Of a stretch of DNA of 64,000 nt, positions 41,272 through 50,073 are shown piece by piece; positions within the stretch are counted from its first letter, which is position 1, and the number at the start of each line of letters is the position of its first letter. The notes under the pieces are model-generated. The model was not told the DNA's origin and ran no database searches. It saw only the letters and a program-made list of their open reading frames with translations. The stretch is from Streptomyces sp. NBC_01454 (GTDB taxonomy: Bacteria; Actinomycetota; Actinomycetes; Streptomycetales; Streptomycetaceae). The position numbers and the translations under genes are program-made. The stretch covers positions 1 to 64,000 of the forward strand of contig NZ_CP109460.1 of assembly GCF_036227565.1 (NCBI RefSeq), in the 5' to 3' direction.

Positions 41272-42996
41272 ATGAGAAGGATCGCGGTGGTTGGAGCCGG
41301 GCAGGCGGGTGCCCAACTCGCTCTGGGACTTCAGGCGCACGGCTATGACGTCACCTTGGTCACCGACCGCGACCCCGACGAGATACGTCGCGGCCCGGTC
41401 ATGTCCAGCCAGTGCATGTTCGACACCGCGCTGCAGAGTGAGCGCGAACTCGGCCTGCACCACTGGGAGGACCAGGCCCCGGACATCTCCGGCATCGCGC
41501 TCTCTCTCATCGGTCCGCACGGTACTCCGGACGTCTCCTGGCGCGCGCCACTGGAGGGCCCTGCCCACTCCGTCGACCAGCGGGTCAAGTGTGCGGCCTG
41601 GATCGAGCAGTTCGCGGACGGCGGCCGCGGCGAGATCGTGCTGCACGAGGCGGGCGTCAACGACCTCGAATGGTACGCCCGAACGCACGATCTCGTCGTA
41701 GTCTCCACGGGCAAGGGCGAGCTGAGCCAACTCTTCCCGCGCAACTCCGAACTCTCCCCGTACGACCGGCCGCGCCGTGCGCTGGCCCTCACGTACGTCA
41801 CGGGAACGGCACCGCGGGAGGGGGAGGACGCCGTCCACTACCGCCTGGTCCCCGGCGTCGGCGCATACTTCTCCTTCCCGGCCCTCACCACCACCGGCCC
41901 CTGCGACATCATGGTCTTCGAAGGCGTCCCCGGCGGCCCGATGGACTGCTGGGAAGACGTCCGCACGCCTGAAGGCCACCTCACCCGCTCACTGGAAATC
42001 CTCCACCGGTTCTTCCCCGACGAATACGAGCGCTGCCGGCACGCCCGGCTCACCGACAACGGCGGGGTGTTGCGCGGCAGGATCACGCCGACCGTCCGGC
42101 ACCCCGTCGCCCGCCTGGCCTCCGGCAGGCACGTCCTCGGCATGGCCGACGCCGTCGTCCTCAACGATCCGATCACCGGCCAGGGTTCGAACAACGCGGC
42201 CCAGGCCGCGACCCACTACCTCGACAGCATCCTCCGCCACGGCACCGCCGAATTCACCCCGCAGTGGATGCAGCGCACCTTCGACAACTTCTGGCGCGGC
42301 TGGGCTCAATGGGCCGTCGGCTGGACCAACTCCCTCCTGACCGACCTGAGCCCCCACCACCGCGACCTCCTGACCGCGGCGGCCGAGATCCCCTCGGTCG
42401 CCGGCGCCCTCGCCGCCGGATTCGACGACCCGCGCACCCTCTACCGCTGGTGGTTCGAGGAGGCAGAAGCACACCGCTTCCTCGCCGAGAAGCGCGCCCA
42501 GCACGCCGCCCGCTTCGACGGCCGCGAGCTGCGCCGCGCACTGGGCCAGTACGCCACCGGCGTGACCGTGGTGACGGCCCGCGCCCCAGACGGCCGCAAC
42601 GTCGGCATGACCGCGAACTCCTTCGCCTCCGTCTCGTTGGAGCCGCCCCTCGTCCTGTGGTGCCCCGGCAAAAACAGCCCGAGTCTCCCGGACTTCACCG
42701 ACGCCTCGCACTTCGCCGTCCACGTACTGGCCGCCGACCAGCACCACCTCTCCCGCCAGTTCGCCACCCCGGCCGACGACAAATTCCGCGGTACCCCCAC
42801 CACCGCCGGTATCGCCGGCACCCCCCTCCTGGACGGCGCGGTCGCCCGCTTCCAATGCCGCACCGTCCAACGCCTCGACGCCGGCGACCACATCATCTTC
42901 CTCGGCGAGGTCGAAGAGTACGAGGCCGACGGCGGTGCCCCTCTGGTGTTCCACTCGGGGTACTACCACGTCGCGACGAAGCACCCAGATCTGTGA
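41272..42996 (+). CDS. styA2B: Self-sufficient styrene monooxygenase StyA2B (oxygenase-reductase fusion)
   Basis: A 574-residue fusion. Residues 1-405 are a second StyA-type oxygenase (VVGAGQAGAQLALGLQAHGY, GPVMSSQCMFDTALQSEREL, VVLNDPITGQGSNNAAQAAT). Residues 415-574 are a StyB-type NAD(P)H:flavin reductase (RALGQYATGVTVVTARAPDG, GMTANSFASVSLEPPLVLWC, HSGYYHVATKHPDL). Such fusions reduce FAD and epoxidise in one chain, and also feed reduced flavin to StyA1. It follows styA1 by 81 bases on the same strand and is presumably co-transcribed. Substrate could be styrene, indole or a related alkene. Confidence 0.9.
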   Translation: MRRIAVVGAGQAGAQLALGLQAHGYDVTLVTDRDPDEIRRGPVMSSQCMFDTALQSERELGLHHWEDQAPDISGIALSLIGPHGTPDVSWRAPLEGPAHSVDQRVKCAAWIEQFADGGRGEIVLHEAGVNDLEWYARTHDLVVVSTGKGELSQLFPRNSELSPYDRPRRALALTYVTGTAPREGEDAVHYRLVPGVGAYFSFPALTTTGPCDIMVFEGVPGGPMDCWEDVRTPEGHLTRSLEILHRFFPDEYERCRHARLTDNGGVLRGRITPTVRHPVARLASGRHVLGMADAVVLNDPITGQGSNNAAQAATHYLDSILRHGTAEFTPQWMQRTFDNFWRGWAQWAVGWTNSLLTDLSPHHRDLLTAAAEIPSVAGALAAGFDDPRTLYRWWFEEAEAHRFLAEKRAQHAARFDGRELRRALGQYATGVTVVTARAPDGRNVGMTANSFASVSLEPPLVLWCPGKNSPSLPDFTDASHFAVHVLAADQHHLSRQFATPADDKFRGTPTTAGIAGTPLLDGAVARFQCRTVQRLDAGDHIIFLGEVEEYEADGGAPLVFHSGYYHVATKHPDL

Positions 42997-43069
42997 ACGA
43001 GCATCACGAGCATGCGGATCCGTTCCGTTCTCGTGCGCGATGCGCTTCTGACGCCGCAGGTCGCGAAGG

Positions 43070-43165
43070 GGGCTCTCCCCACAGGCGGAGGTGAACCGGC
43101 TGCGTAGCCCTTCGGGGAGGGTGAGGGTAAGGAACAGTGCTCTCCCCGCGAGTGGAGGTGAGCCA
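43070..43165. CRISPR. Second degenerate CRISPR-like repeat pair
   Basis: Two 29-base units, 43070-43098 (GGGCTCTCCCCACAGGCGGA then GGTGAACCG) and 43137-43165 (GTGCTCTCCCCGCGAGTGGA then GGTGAGCCA), are 38 bases apart. Both resemble the relic repeat at 38080. The spacing is six bases longer than a normal I-E spacer. An IS110 remnant begins at the very next base. Confidence 0.4.
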
Positions 43166-43340
43166 TCCTTGATGCGGCGCTCGTAGTAGTCACGTGTGCG
43201 CGGGTCGAAGCGCAGCCGGGTCTGCACGATCCGGTGCAGGGGGGCGTTGGCCTGCCGGTCGCCGCCGCGGTTGAGTCGACGGTACTGACGGCTGCCCGAG
43301 GAGTGCTCGCCCTGCCACCCCCTGAGCCCGCGCAGAGCGG
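43166..43340 (-). pseudogene. IS110-family transposase C-terminal remnant
   Basis: A minus-strand frame reads SRQYRRLNRGGDRQANAPLH and RIVQTRLRFDPRTRDYYERR with IKDG. This is the conserved C-terminal Transposase_20 part of IS110 transposases. It is cut exactly where the CRISPR-like repeat begins, so the final helix is missing. Confidence 0.6.
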
Positions 43341-43713
43341 CGGGCGGACGCCGGCCGGGAGCGAGGTGGCCCGATCGTCGACGTCACTCGGTGCCGTGTC
43401 GGCCAGCCTCTCACGCAACGTTGCCGCTGTCGGCGGTGGCTCTCACCCATGCCCCACTTCCCGGACAGCAGGCCGGAGGGGGAAGGGCTCAGGCGGGCGG
43501 TTCGGCGAGCTCGTTGCGCCGGTGCAGCGAGAGCTGCACCTTGTGCGGTGTTGCGCGCGGCTGTGTTACGGATAGGCCGTTCGACACCGGCGCCGAGGTG
43601 GCGGCCACCGCATGGCGGATCAAATCGGTACATTTACCCGCCAGGGTAGACCGGGCTCCCAGGCGCGCCTCTGGTCGCGCCCGGTGCTCATGAACCTCGC
43701 GGGCGAGGAGAAT
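43341..43713. other. Upstream region of the symporter fusion
   Basis: About 370 bases; should hold the promoter. An in-frame extension of the next gene reaches ATG 43612 but lacks membrane-protein character and a ribosome site. Confidence 0.4.
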
Positions 43714-46700
43714 ATGTTCAATTTGAGTGCGCCGATCGTGACCACGTTCCTCGTGTATGCGGTCGCCATGATCGGAGTAGGTGTCTGGGCATATACCCGC
43801 ACTCACACCTTCACCGACTTCGCCCTGGGGGGCCGCAGGCTCAGCGCGGTGGTCGCCGCCCTGTCCGCAGGCGCCAGCGACATGTCCGGCTGGCTGTTTC
43901 TCGCGTTTCCCGGAGCGGTCTACGCGGCCGGGATCGGCGCCAGCTGGATCGCCATCGGCCTGGCGGTCGGCACCTACCTCAACTGGCGGTTCGTCGCGCC
44001 GAGGCTGCGGACCTACACCGAGCGCGCCAAGAACGCCGTGAGCCTGTCGGCCTACCTGGAGGAGCGGTTCGAGGACCGCACCCGGATGCTCAGGATGGTC
44101 TCGGCGGCGGTCACCCTCGTGTTTTTCACCGTCTACGTCGCCAGTGGTCTGGTGGCCGGCGGGTTGCTGTTCGAGCATGTCTTCGGCATCCGTTTCGGGC
44201 TCGGGGTGACCCTGATGGCCCTGGTGATAGTCATCTACTCGGGCCTGGGCGGCTTCCTCGCCGTGAGCCTGACGCACGTGATGCAGGCGACGCTGATGCT
44301 CCTCGCCCTGCTCGTGGTCCCCTTGACCGGTATCGGGGCCCTGGGAGGCTTCCGGGAACTGGGCGATGCCCTCGACAAGAAGGCGCCGGGCCTGCTGGAC
44401 ATGGGGGCAGAGGTCAGCTATGCCGACGGGAAGTGGTCGGCCGGCGGGTCGCTCGGCGCCGTCGCGATCATTTCGCTGCTCGCCTGGGGGCTCGGCTACT
44501 TCGGCCAGCCGCACATCCTGGCCCGCTTCATGGGCATCCGCAGTACCCGCGCCATCCCCGCGGCCCGCCGTATCGGAACGGGGTGGGTCATCGTCGTACT
44601 CGCCGGCGCCACGCTCGTCGGCCTCGCGGGAATCGGGCGGCTCGGCACGCCGCTCCACAACCCCGAGACGGTGTACATCGTCCTGAGCCGCCTCCTGCTC
44701 AATCCCTGGATCGCCGGGGTGATGCTGATCGCCGTACTGGCCGCGATCATGTCAACCGCGGACAGCCAGCTTCTCGTCTCGTCCGTCGCGCTCACCGAGG
44801 ACTTCTACCGCGCGTTCCTCAACCGGCGTGCCTCGGACCGGGCGCTGATGTGGGTCGGTCGCGGCGCCATCGTCGCGGTAATCCTCGTGGCCGTCGTCAT
44901 CGCGCTCAACGGTGGCGGCCTCCTGGGCATTGTCGCCTACGCCTGGGCGGGCTTCGGGGCCGCCTTCGGGCCGGTCGTCCTCCTCTCGCTGTACTGGCCG
45001 CGGATGACCTGGGCGGGGGCCATGGCCGGGATCGTGTCGGGTGCGACCACGGTGCTTCTCTGGAAGAAGATCAATCCACTGCTCGGGCCACTTGAGTCGG
45101 GTATCTACGAAATGGTCCCGGGTGTACTGGTAGCCACGGTGGCCGCACTGGTCTTCGGCAGGTTCGTCGGCCGGCCCCCGAAACGGGCTTTCTGGCGGAT
45201 GCCGGGAGGCGGGGTGAGCCAGCTGATGCTCACGCCGTTCCTCACCCACGCACCGGTCGGCATGGCCGTCCTGGACACAGATCTGCGCTACGTCTGGGTG
45301 AACGAGCAACTGGACCGCCTGATCCCCCTCGAACAACGACTGGGGCGGCAGGTGGGGGAAGTGCTGCCGAGGTCGGAGGCGGAAGCCTTCGAGGAGCTGA
45401 TGCGCAGGGTTCTCGAGACGGGGGACCCGGTGCTGGACTACGAGATCCGCGGCCCCAGCTACACCGATCCCGACCGCACGCGCGCGTTCTCCGCCTCCTT
45501 CTTCGCCATGAAGGACCGTCAGGGCCGGTACGTGGGCATCTGGTACATGGCCATCGACGCCACCGAGCGCTGGCGGGCTCAGGAACGCCTGGCGCTGCTG
45601 AACGACGCCGGTGCCCGTATCGGCAGCACACTGGAGGTGACGCGGACCGCGCAGGAACTGGCCGACGAGGCCGTACCGTTCGTCGCCGAGTTCGTCGCCG
45701 TGGACCTGCTGGACTCGGTGATGAGGGGCGAGGAGCCGGCCCCCGGACCGGTCGGTATCACGCCCGTCATCCGCCGAGCGGGGCAGCAGTCGGTGCGTGC
45801 GGGCTGCCCGGAGTCGACGCTGGCCGTGGGCGAAGCGGTCCGGCGTGCTCCCTCGTCGCCCGTGACCCGCTGCCTGCGGGAAAGCAGGAGTCTCGTGGAA
45901 CGGATCCTGGACCGCTCCACCAGCGCCTGGGTGACCGAAGACCAGTCACTGGGCGCCTCCATCGCCAAGTTCGACATCCGCTCGCTGATGGTGGTTCCGG
46001 TGCGGGCGCGCGGCGTCACCCTTGGCGTGGCGACGTTCGCCCGCTCCCGGCGTCGGGGGCCCTTCGAGGACGACGATGTGCGACTCGCCGAGGAACTCGT
46101 CTCCCGCGCGGCGCTGTGCGTCGACAACGCGCGCCGCTTCACTCGCGAGCGCACAGCGGCCCGCTCCATGCAGCGTTACCTGCTGCCGCAGGACCTCACG
46201 GGAGGGTCCGCACTGGAGGTGGCGTCGTGGTATCTCCCGGCGGACGCCCCCAGCGGTGTGGGCGGCGACTGGTTCGACGTGATTCCGCTCTCCGGCACCC
46301 GGGTCGCACTGGTAGTCGGGGACGTCGTCGGACACGGCATCAACGCGGCGGCGACCATGGGGCGTCTGCGCACCGCGGTACGCACGCTCGCCAATCTGGA
46401 CCTCCCCCCGGACGAACTGCTGGCTCATCTGGACGACCTGGTCATCGGCCTCATGGGTCCGGCGGAGGCCGAGGACGAGACCGCGGGTGCCGCGTTCCTG
46501 GGTGCCACCTGTCTGTACGCGGTGTACGACCCGGTCAGCAGACGGTTCACGCTGGCCCGGGCCGGCCACCTCCCACCCGTGATCGTCGGCCCCGACGGCA
46601 CCGCCGACGTCCTCGATCTGCCCGCCGGACCGCCACTCGGCCTCGGATACCTCCCCTTCGAGTCCGTCGAACTGGAGTTGACCGAAGGCAGCCTCATCGC

Positions 46701-47280
46701 CCTCTACACCGACGGCCTCATCGAGACCTTCGACCGGGATCTCGACGTCGGTCTCTCCCGACTGGGCGACGCCCTCGTGGTGCCCGGGCAGACGCTGGAG
46801 GAGGTCGGCCTGGGTGCAGTCGACGCCCTGCTGACGGGTCCGCCGTCCGACGACGCGGCCCTGCTCCTCGCCCGGACCCGCCTCCTGGCTCCGGACCGGG
46901 TCGTGTCGTGGAACCTGCCCAGCGAACCGGCGGCCGTGGCGAACGCCCGCGCCCTCGCCGGCCGGCAGTTGGCGGAGTGGGGCATGGACGATCTGACGTT
47001 CACCACGGAGCTCATCGTCAGCGAGCTGGTCACCAACGCCATCCGCCATGCGACCGGACCGGTAAGTCTGCGCCTGATCCGGGATCGCGGCCTGATCTGC
47101 GAGATCTCCGATGCCAGCAGCACTTCGCCGCGCCTGCGCCATGCCCGGACCACCGACGAGGGAGGACGCGGCCTGCTGATCGTGGCCCAGCTCGCCCGGC
47201 GATGGGGCACCCGTTACACGACGGCCGGCAAGATCATCTGGACGGAGCAGGATATTCCCGACGACATCGACGCCCGGTGA
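43714..47280 (+). CDS. Sodium/solute symporter fused to PAS-GAF-PP2C(SpoIIE)-HATPase
   Basis: A single 1188-residue frame. Residues 1-490 are a PutP-like SLC5 symporter with about 13 helices; the sodium-site residues of PutP are kept (SAGASDMSGWLFLAFPGA in TM2, LAAIMSTADSQLLVSSVALT in TM9). A PAS domain (about 500-610, APVGMAVLDTDLRYVWVNEQ) and a GAF domain (about 625-800) follow. The PP2C/SpoIIE phosphatase (about 812-1040) has GGDWFDVIPL, VGDVVGHGINAAATMGRLR, YTDGLIE and DDAALLL. The HATPase (about 1062-1180) has ELVTNAIRHA and GRGLLI, like RsbW-type anti-sigma kinases. ATG 43714 is chosen for GAGGAG just upstream and because the first helix follows. It probably couples solute uptake or sensing to partner-switch signalling. 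Confidence 0.9.
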   Translation: MFNLSAPIVTTFLVYAVAMIGVGVWAYTRTHTFTDFALGGRRLSAVVAALSAGASDMSGWLFLAFPGAVYAAGIGASWIAIGLAVGTYLNWRFVAPRLRTYTERAKNAVSLSAYLEERFEDRTRMLRMVSAAVTLVFFTVYVASGLVAGGLLFEHVFGIRFGLGVTLMALVIVIYSGLGGFLAVSLTHVMQATLMLLALLVVPLTGIGALGGFRELGDALDKKAPGLLDMGAEVSYADGKWSAGGSLGAVAIISLLAWGLGYFGQPHILARFMGIRSTRAIPAARRIGTGWVIVVLAGATLVGLAGIGRLGTPLHNPETVYIVLSRLLLNPWIAGVMLIAVLAAIMSTADSQLLVSSVALTEDFYRAFLNRRASDRALMWVGRGAIVAVILVAVVIALNGGGLLGIVAYAWAGFGAAFGPVVLLSLYWPRMTWAGAMAGIVSGATTVLLWKKINPLLGPLESGIYEMVPGVLVATVAALVFGRFVGRPPKRAFWRMPGGGVSQLMLTPFLTHAPVGMAVLDTDLRYVWVNEQLDRLIPLEQRLGRQVGEVLPRSEAEAFEELMRRVLETGDPVLDYEIRGPSYTDPDRTRAFSASFFAMKDRQGRYVGIWYMAIDATERWRAQERLALLNDAGARIGSTLEVTRTAQELADEAVPFVAEFVAVDLLDSVMRGEEPAPGPVGITPVIRRAGQQSVRAGCPESTLAVGEAVRRAPSSPVTRCLRESRSLVERILDRSTSAWVTEDQSLGASIAKFDIRSLMVVPVRARGVTLGVATFARSRRRGPFEDDDVRLAEELVSRAALCVDNARRFTRERTAARSMQRYLLPQDLTGGSALEVASWYLPADAPSGVGGDWFDVIPLSGTRVALVVGDVVGHGINAAATMGRLRTAVRTLANLDLPPDELLAHLDDLVIGLMGPAEAEDETAGAAFLGATCLYAVYDPVSRRFTLARAGHLPPVIVGPDGTADVLDLPAGPPLGLGYLPFESVELELTEGSLIALYTDGLIETFDRDLDVGLSRLGDALVVPGQTLEEVGLGAVDALLTGPPSDDAALLLARTRLLAPDRVVSWNLPSEPAAVANARALAGRQLAEWGMDDLTFTTELIVSELVTNAIRHATGPVSLRLIRDRGLICEISDASSTSPRLRHARTTDEGGRGLLIVAQLARRWGTRYTTAGKIIWTEQDIPDDIDAR

Positions 47281-47604
47281 TGAGCAGCGCCGCCACCGGT
47301 ACCCGGGCCACAGAGTTCTGGGCGGTCGGAAGGCGCTGTGTGGGATGTCGTTCGAGCTGTACACCGGTAGCCGGTGGGAGTTGTGCCAGCGCGTGGGGCC
47401 GGAGGTGGCGGCCGTATCCGCGGCGACCGGGGGACGGAGTGCGGCAGCGCGCCGCGCCGTGCTGATCAGCACGGCGACGCCGGCCGGACAGGTGGCCTGC
47501 GCCCTTGCGGACCGTCGGGCGGCTGAATGCGGTGCGGGCCGTGCTCATGGACCGGAACGGCAGGCCGGCCGGGCGGGCGGCGACGCGTGGAAGCGAGTGA
47601 CATC
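47281..47604. other. Gap between symporter fusion and MFS remnant
   Basis: A short frame from 47345 (SFELYTGSRWELCQRVGPEV) has no recognised family; nothing else is supportable. Confidence 0.35.
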
Positions 47605-48195
47605 GTGACCAGCACCGGAACCGAGGCCGCTGAGGACCAGCGCAGGCACGCCCGGCCCAGCCCTGAGGCCACACTGATCACGAGTTGCCTGGCGGTGTGT
47701 CTCGCCCAGATCGCGCTGGCCATGCCCGCGACCCTGAACGGACTCTTCCAGGAGAGCCTGCACCCCGTCGGCTCCCAACTCACCTGGATCTCCGACGCCT
47801 TCCTGCTGCCCGTGACGGTACTGGAGCTGGCCTTCGGCCTGCTGGGCGACCTCTTCGGCCGCAAACGACTGCTGATCGGCGGCGCGGGCCTGCTCGCCGC
47901 CGGCGAGGTGGTGGCGGCGACCGCCGGGGGTGTCGCGCAGCTGTGGGCAGGCCAGCTCCTCGGCGGCCTCGGCGCCGCGGCGCTGTTCCCCACCACGCTC
48001 GTCATGGTGGCCGCCGGCACCCACACGCCGCGCGACCGGGCCCAGGGCATTGCGGTCTGGACCGCCTCGGCATTCGATGACACGACGACTGAGTTGGACG
48101 ACAACGGACAGGTCGTCGCCGGCTTGGCCGTGGAGCGGGAGCCCATACCGTGTCCAGCCGAAAACCAGGCGACAGTCGGAGACAGGACGCCCTAA
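47605..48195 (+). pseudogene. MFS transporter N-terminal fragment
   Basis: About 155 residues match the first five helices of DHA2-type drug exporters: AMPATLNGLFQESLHPVGSQ, LTWISDAFLLPVTVLELAFG, LLGDLFGRKRLLIGG (motif A) and GLGAAALFPTTLVMVAAGT. After IAVWTA near 48065 the frame continues into unrelated sequence and stops at TAA 48193-48195. The other nine helices are absent, so a deletion joined it to the DinB gene region. The stop overlaps the next ATG as TAATG. Confidence 0.7.
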
Positions 48196-48722
48196 TGTCC
48201 GCAGGCATGGCACCTTCACTTGAGCGTCCCCCCTTTCAGGCCGATGAGCGCACCGCACTCACCGGCTGGCTGGATCTGCAGCAGCAGATCCTGAGATGGA
48301 AGTGCGATGGCCTGAGCGAGGCGGACGCGCACCGCTCCGTCATCCCGACCTCGCCGGCGATGACGATGGCCGGACTCCTCAGCCATATGCGGTGGACCGA
48401 GCACACCTGGCTGGAGGTGCTGTTCCTGGGCGGTGACAAGACTCAGAACCCATCCTTTGACGAGACGGACGAGGACGCCAGCTGGCGCACCGAGGGGGTT
48501 CCGTTGAAGCAGCTGCTCACGGAGTACGAGGCCCAGTGCGCCCGCAGCAACGAGATCGTGGCCGCGGCCTCCCTGGACGACGTCGGCCGCCACCCCGACT
48601 ACCGCTCCGGCAACGCCAACCTCCGCTGGATGCTCATCCACCTCGTTGAGGAGACCGGACGGCATGCGGGGCACGCGGATATCGTGAGGGAGCTGCTCGA
48701 CGGGGCGAAGGGGTACTACTAG
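48195..48722 (+). CDS. DinB-family protein (DUF664-like)
   Basis: A 175-residue four-helix-bundle protein of the DinB/YfiT superfamily. ATG 48195 overlaps the preceding stop; ATG 48207 is an alternative. Conserved elements are the DADERTALTGWLDLQQQIL-like first helix, MTMAGLLSHMRWTEHTWLEV with the first metal His, and RWMLIHLVEETGRHAGHADI with the H-x3-E-x2-R-HAGH metal set. Such proteins bind a divalent metal and are thought to be thiol-dependent transferases (mycothiol or bacillithiol). The substrate is unknown. Its own promoter may have been lost with the upstream deletion. Confidence 0.8.
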   Translation: MSAGMAPSLERPPFQADERTALTGWLDLQQQILRWKCDGLSEADAHRSVIPTSPAMTMAGLLSHMRWTEHTWLEVLFLGGDKTQNPSFDETDEDASWRTEGVPLKQLLTEYEAQCARSNEIVAAASLDDVGRHPDYRSGNANLRWMLIHLVEETGRHAGHADIVRELLDGAKGYY

Positions 48723-48880
48723 GTCTTTCCGGTGGGTCGCGACGACCGGAGCCATAGCCGGATCGAGACAACGGTGACGGTGACGGTGCCGTGGAAGACG
48801 TAGGCGCTCTTGTCGAACCTCGTCGTCACGGCCCCGAAGTTCTTGAGGCCGTTGATCGTCCGCTCCACCTCGTTCCGATG
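48719..48880 (-). pseudogene. IS5-type transposase C-terminal fragment
   Basis: About 53 residues, HRNEVERTINGLKNFGAVTT, RFDKSAYVFHGTVTVTVVSI and RLWLR, are the end of an IS5-like transposase (the Glu of the DDE triad is in EVERTIN). The stop overlaps the end of the convergent DinB gene. This subgroup differs from the transposases at 11942 and 52220. Confidence 0.75.
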
Positions 48881-48895
48881 CGGAGTGGGCGGCGG

Positions 48896-49103
48896 TCCGG
48901 CCGTTGCCGGTCACGGCAGTGGACTCGGTCGCGGAGACGGCCAGGGCCTCGACCAGCTCCTCCCGCGCGATCACCCGCCGGTCCAGCTCGGTCTCGGCGG
49001 CCTCCAACACCTCAGCCAGCCGCGCGACTTCCTCCCGCAGCCCCTCCACCCGCACACGGGCAGCTGCGTCCCGCCCCTCCAGCATTCTCAGCACCGACGC
49101 CAC
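48896..49103 (-). pseudogene. N-terminal fragment of the IS5-passenger family
   Basis: From GTG 49103 (behind GAGGGG) the frame reads VASVLRMLEGRDAAARVRVE, GLREEVARLAEVLEAAETEL and DRRVIAREELVEAL. It is closely similar to the N-terminus of the 53634-53084 passenger, but stops matching after about 70 residues where the transposase fragment begins. The C-terminal winged-helix part is deleted. Confidence 0.7.
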
Positions 49104-49281
49104 CGCGCACCCCTCGGCCAGCAAGCGGACACAAGACGGGGCATCCCTCCCTACCTCGAGGTATCTGCTCGCCCGCCGCCCTTGAACATCGCGCGATCGC
49201 GTTGCCGCGGTCCCACCGGTGTGCGCCCAGCCGGGTGGTGAGCGGCCAGGTCGGGGTGCTGCTCACGCAGAACTTCCCGGA

Positions 49282-50073
49282 TCAGCTCCGCGGTGATACC
49301 GACCGTGGTGTGCGTCCTGCCCCCTGCCCCACCCGTCCGAGCCGCAGATCGCGGTGGAGGAAGAACGCCGTCACCGCCACGACCGCCCCGCAGACCGCGG
49401 GCACGGTCGGCCACGGGAAACCCGCCCAGACGCTGACCAGACCCACGAGCGCGCAGCTACCTCCCGTGACCATGACGAGCCACTTGCCGTACGGGCGCCA
49501 GGTGAAGAATCCGGGGTCGCGTGGCCTCGTCAGACGCACCACACCGAACATCAGCGCCAACGCCGCCAGCAGTCCCGCGCACGTTCCCGCGGCGGCGGGC
49601 GCCTGGATCTCGTCGCGAGGAGCGTCGGAGGACGCCTGGCCGACGTCCCCCCGCGCGATCGCCACGACGTCCCCGCGCCACATGGTGCCGGTGACCTTCT
49701 TCCCGTGCTGAAGCTCGCTCAGCACGGGCCCCGGGTCGCCGAACGACACATGCATCCTCGGGAAGGGCTCCGGGCCGAGCAGAGTCGCACTCAGGTGCTT
49801 GATGCGGTCATCGGTGCTCTCGACGGTGAAGTCGACCTTGCGCAGGCAGTCTTCCGACCTGGGGACCACCGCGCGCCCGGGGCACGCGTCGGCCGCCTGG
49901 TACTCCCGGTACCGCGCCTGATCGCCGGGCAGCCAGGTCGTGAAAACGAGAGAGCAGACCAGCGCGGCCGCCAGGGACGTGATGATCAACAGCACACCCA
50001 CCAGCCGGTTCCGGGCAGCCCTCGGTGGAGGCGTGTCCACCCGCTGGGTGCTGTCGACTTTCGTCCTGGACAT
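49282..50073 (-). CDS. Membrane protein of unknown function
   Basis: A 263-residue protein from ATG 50073, with GGGAGA upstream. One helix near residues 22-44 (RLVGVLLIITSLAAALVCSL), a soluble loop with two cysteines and a beta-rich segment (VDFTVESTDDRIKHLSATLL), then three helices (AGTCAGLLAALALMFGVVRL, LVMVTGGSCALVGLVSVW, VPAVCGAVVAVTAFFL). It resembles many actinobacterial DUF3592-like envelope proteins but I cannot assign it firmly. Gene order gives no clue; it is flanked by relic DNA. Confidence 0.6.
   Translation of the reverse strand: MSRTKVDSTQRVDTPPPRAARNRLVGVLLIITSLAAALVCSLVFTTWLPGDQARYREYQAADACPGRAVVPRSEDCLRKVDFTVESTDDRIKHLSATLLGPEPFPRMHVSFGDPGPVLSELQHGKKVTGTMWRGDVVAIARGDVGQASSDAPRDEIQAPAAAGTCAGLLAALALMFGVVRLTRPRDPGFFTWRPYGKWLVMVTGGSCALVGLVSVWAGFPWPTVPAVCGAVVAVTAFFLHRDLRLGRVGQGAGRTPRSVSPRS

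Noticed and set aside
43612..43713. Longer start of the symporter fusion at ATG 43612
   Set aside because: The extension is basic, lacks a ribosome site and is not typical of PutP-like proteins; ATG 43714 has GAGGAG.
45946..47472. A 508-residue minus-strand frame opposite the phosphatase domain
   Set aside because: Shadow frame; phosphatase and ATPase motifs are on the plus strand.
49150..49310. Possible N-terminal fragment of an aminoglycoside-phosphotransferase-like gene
   Set aside because: Phrases such as GITAELIREVLREQHPDLAA are suggestive, but the ATP-binding and catalytic motifs are absent and the frames break.
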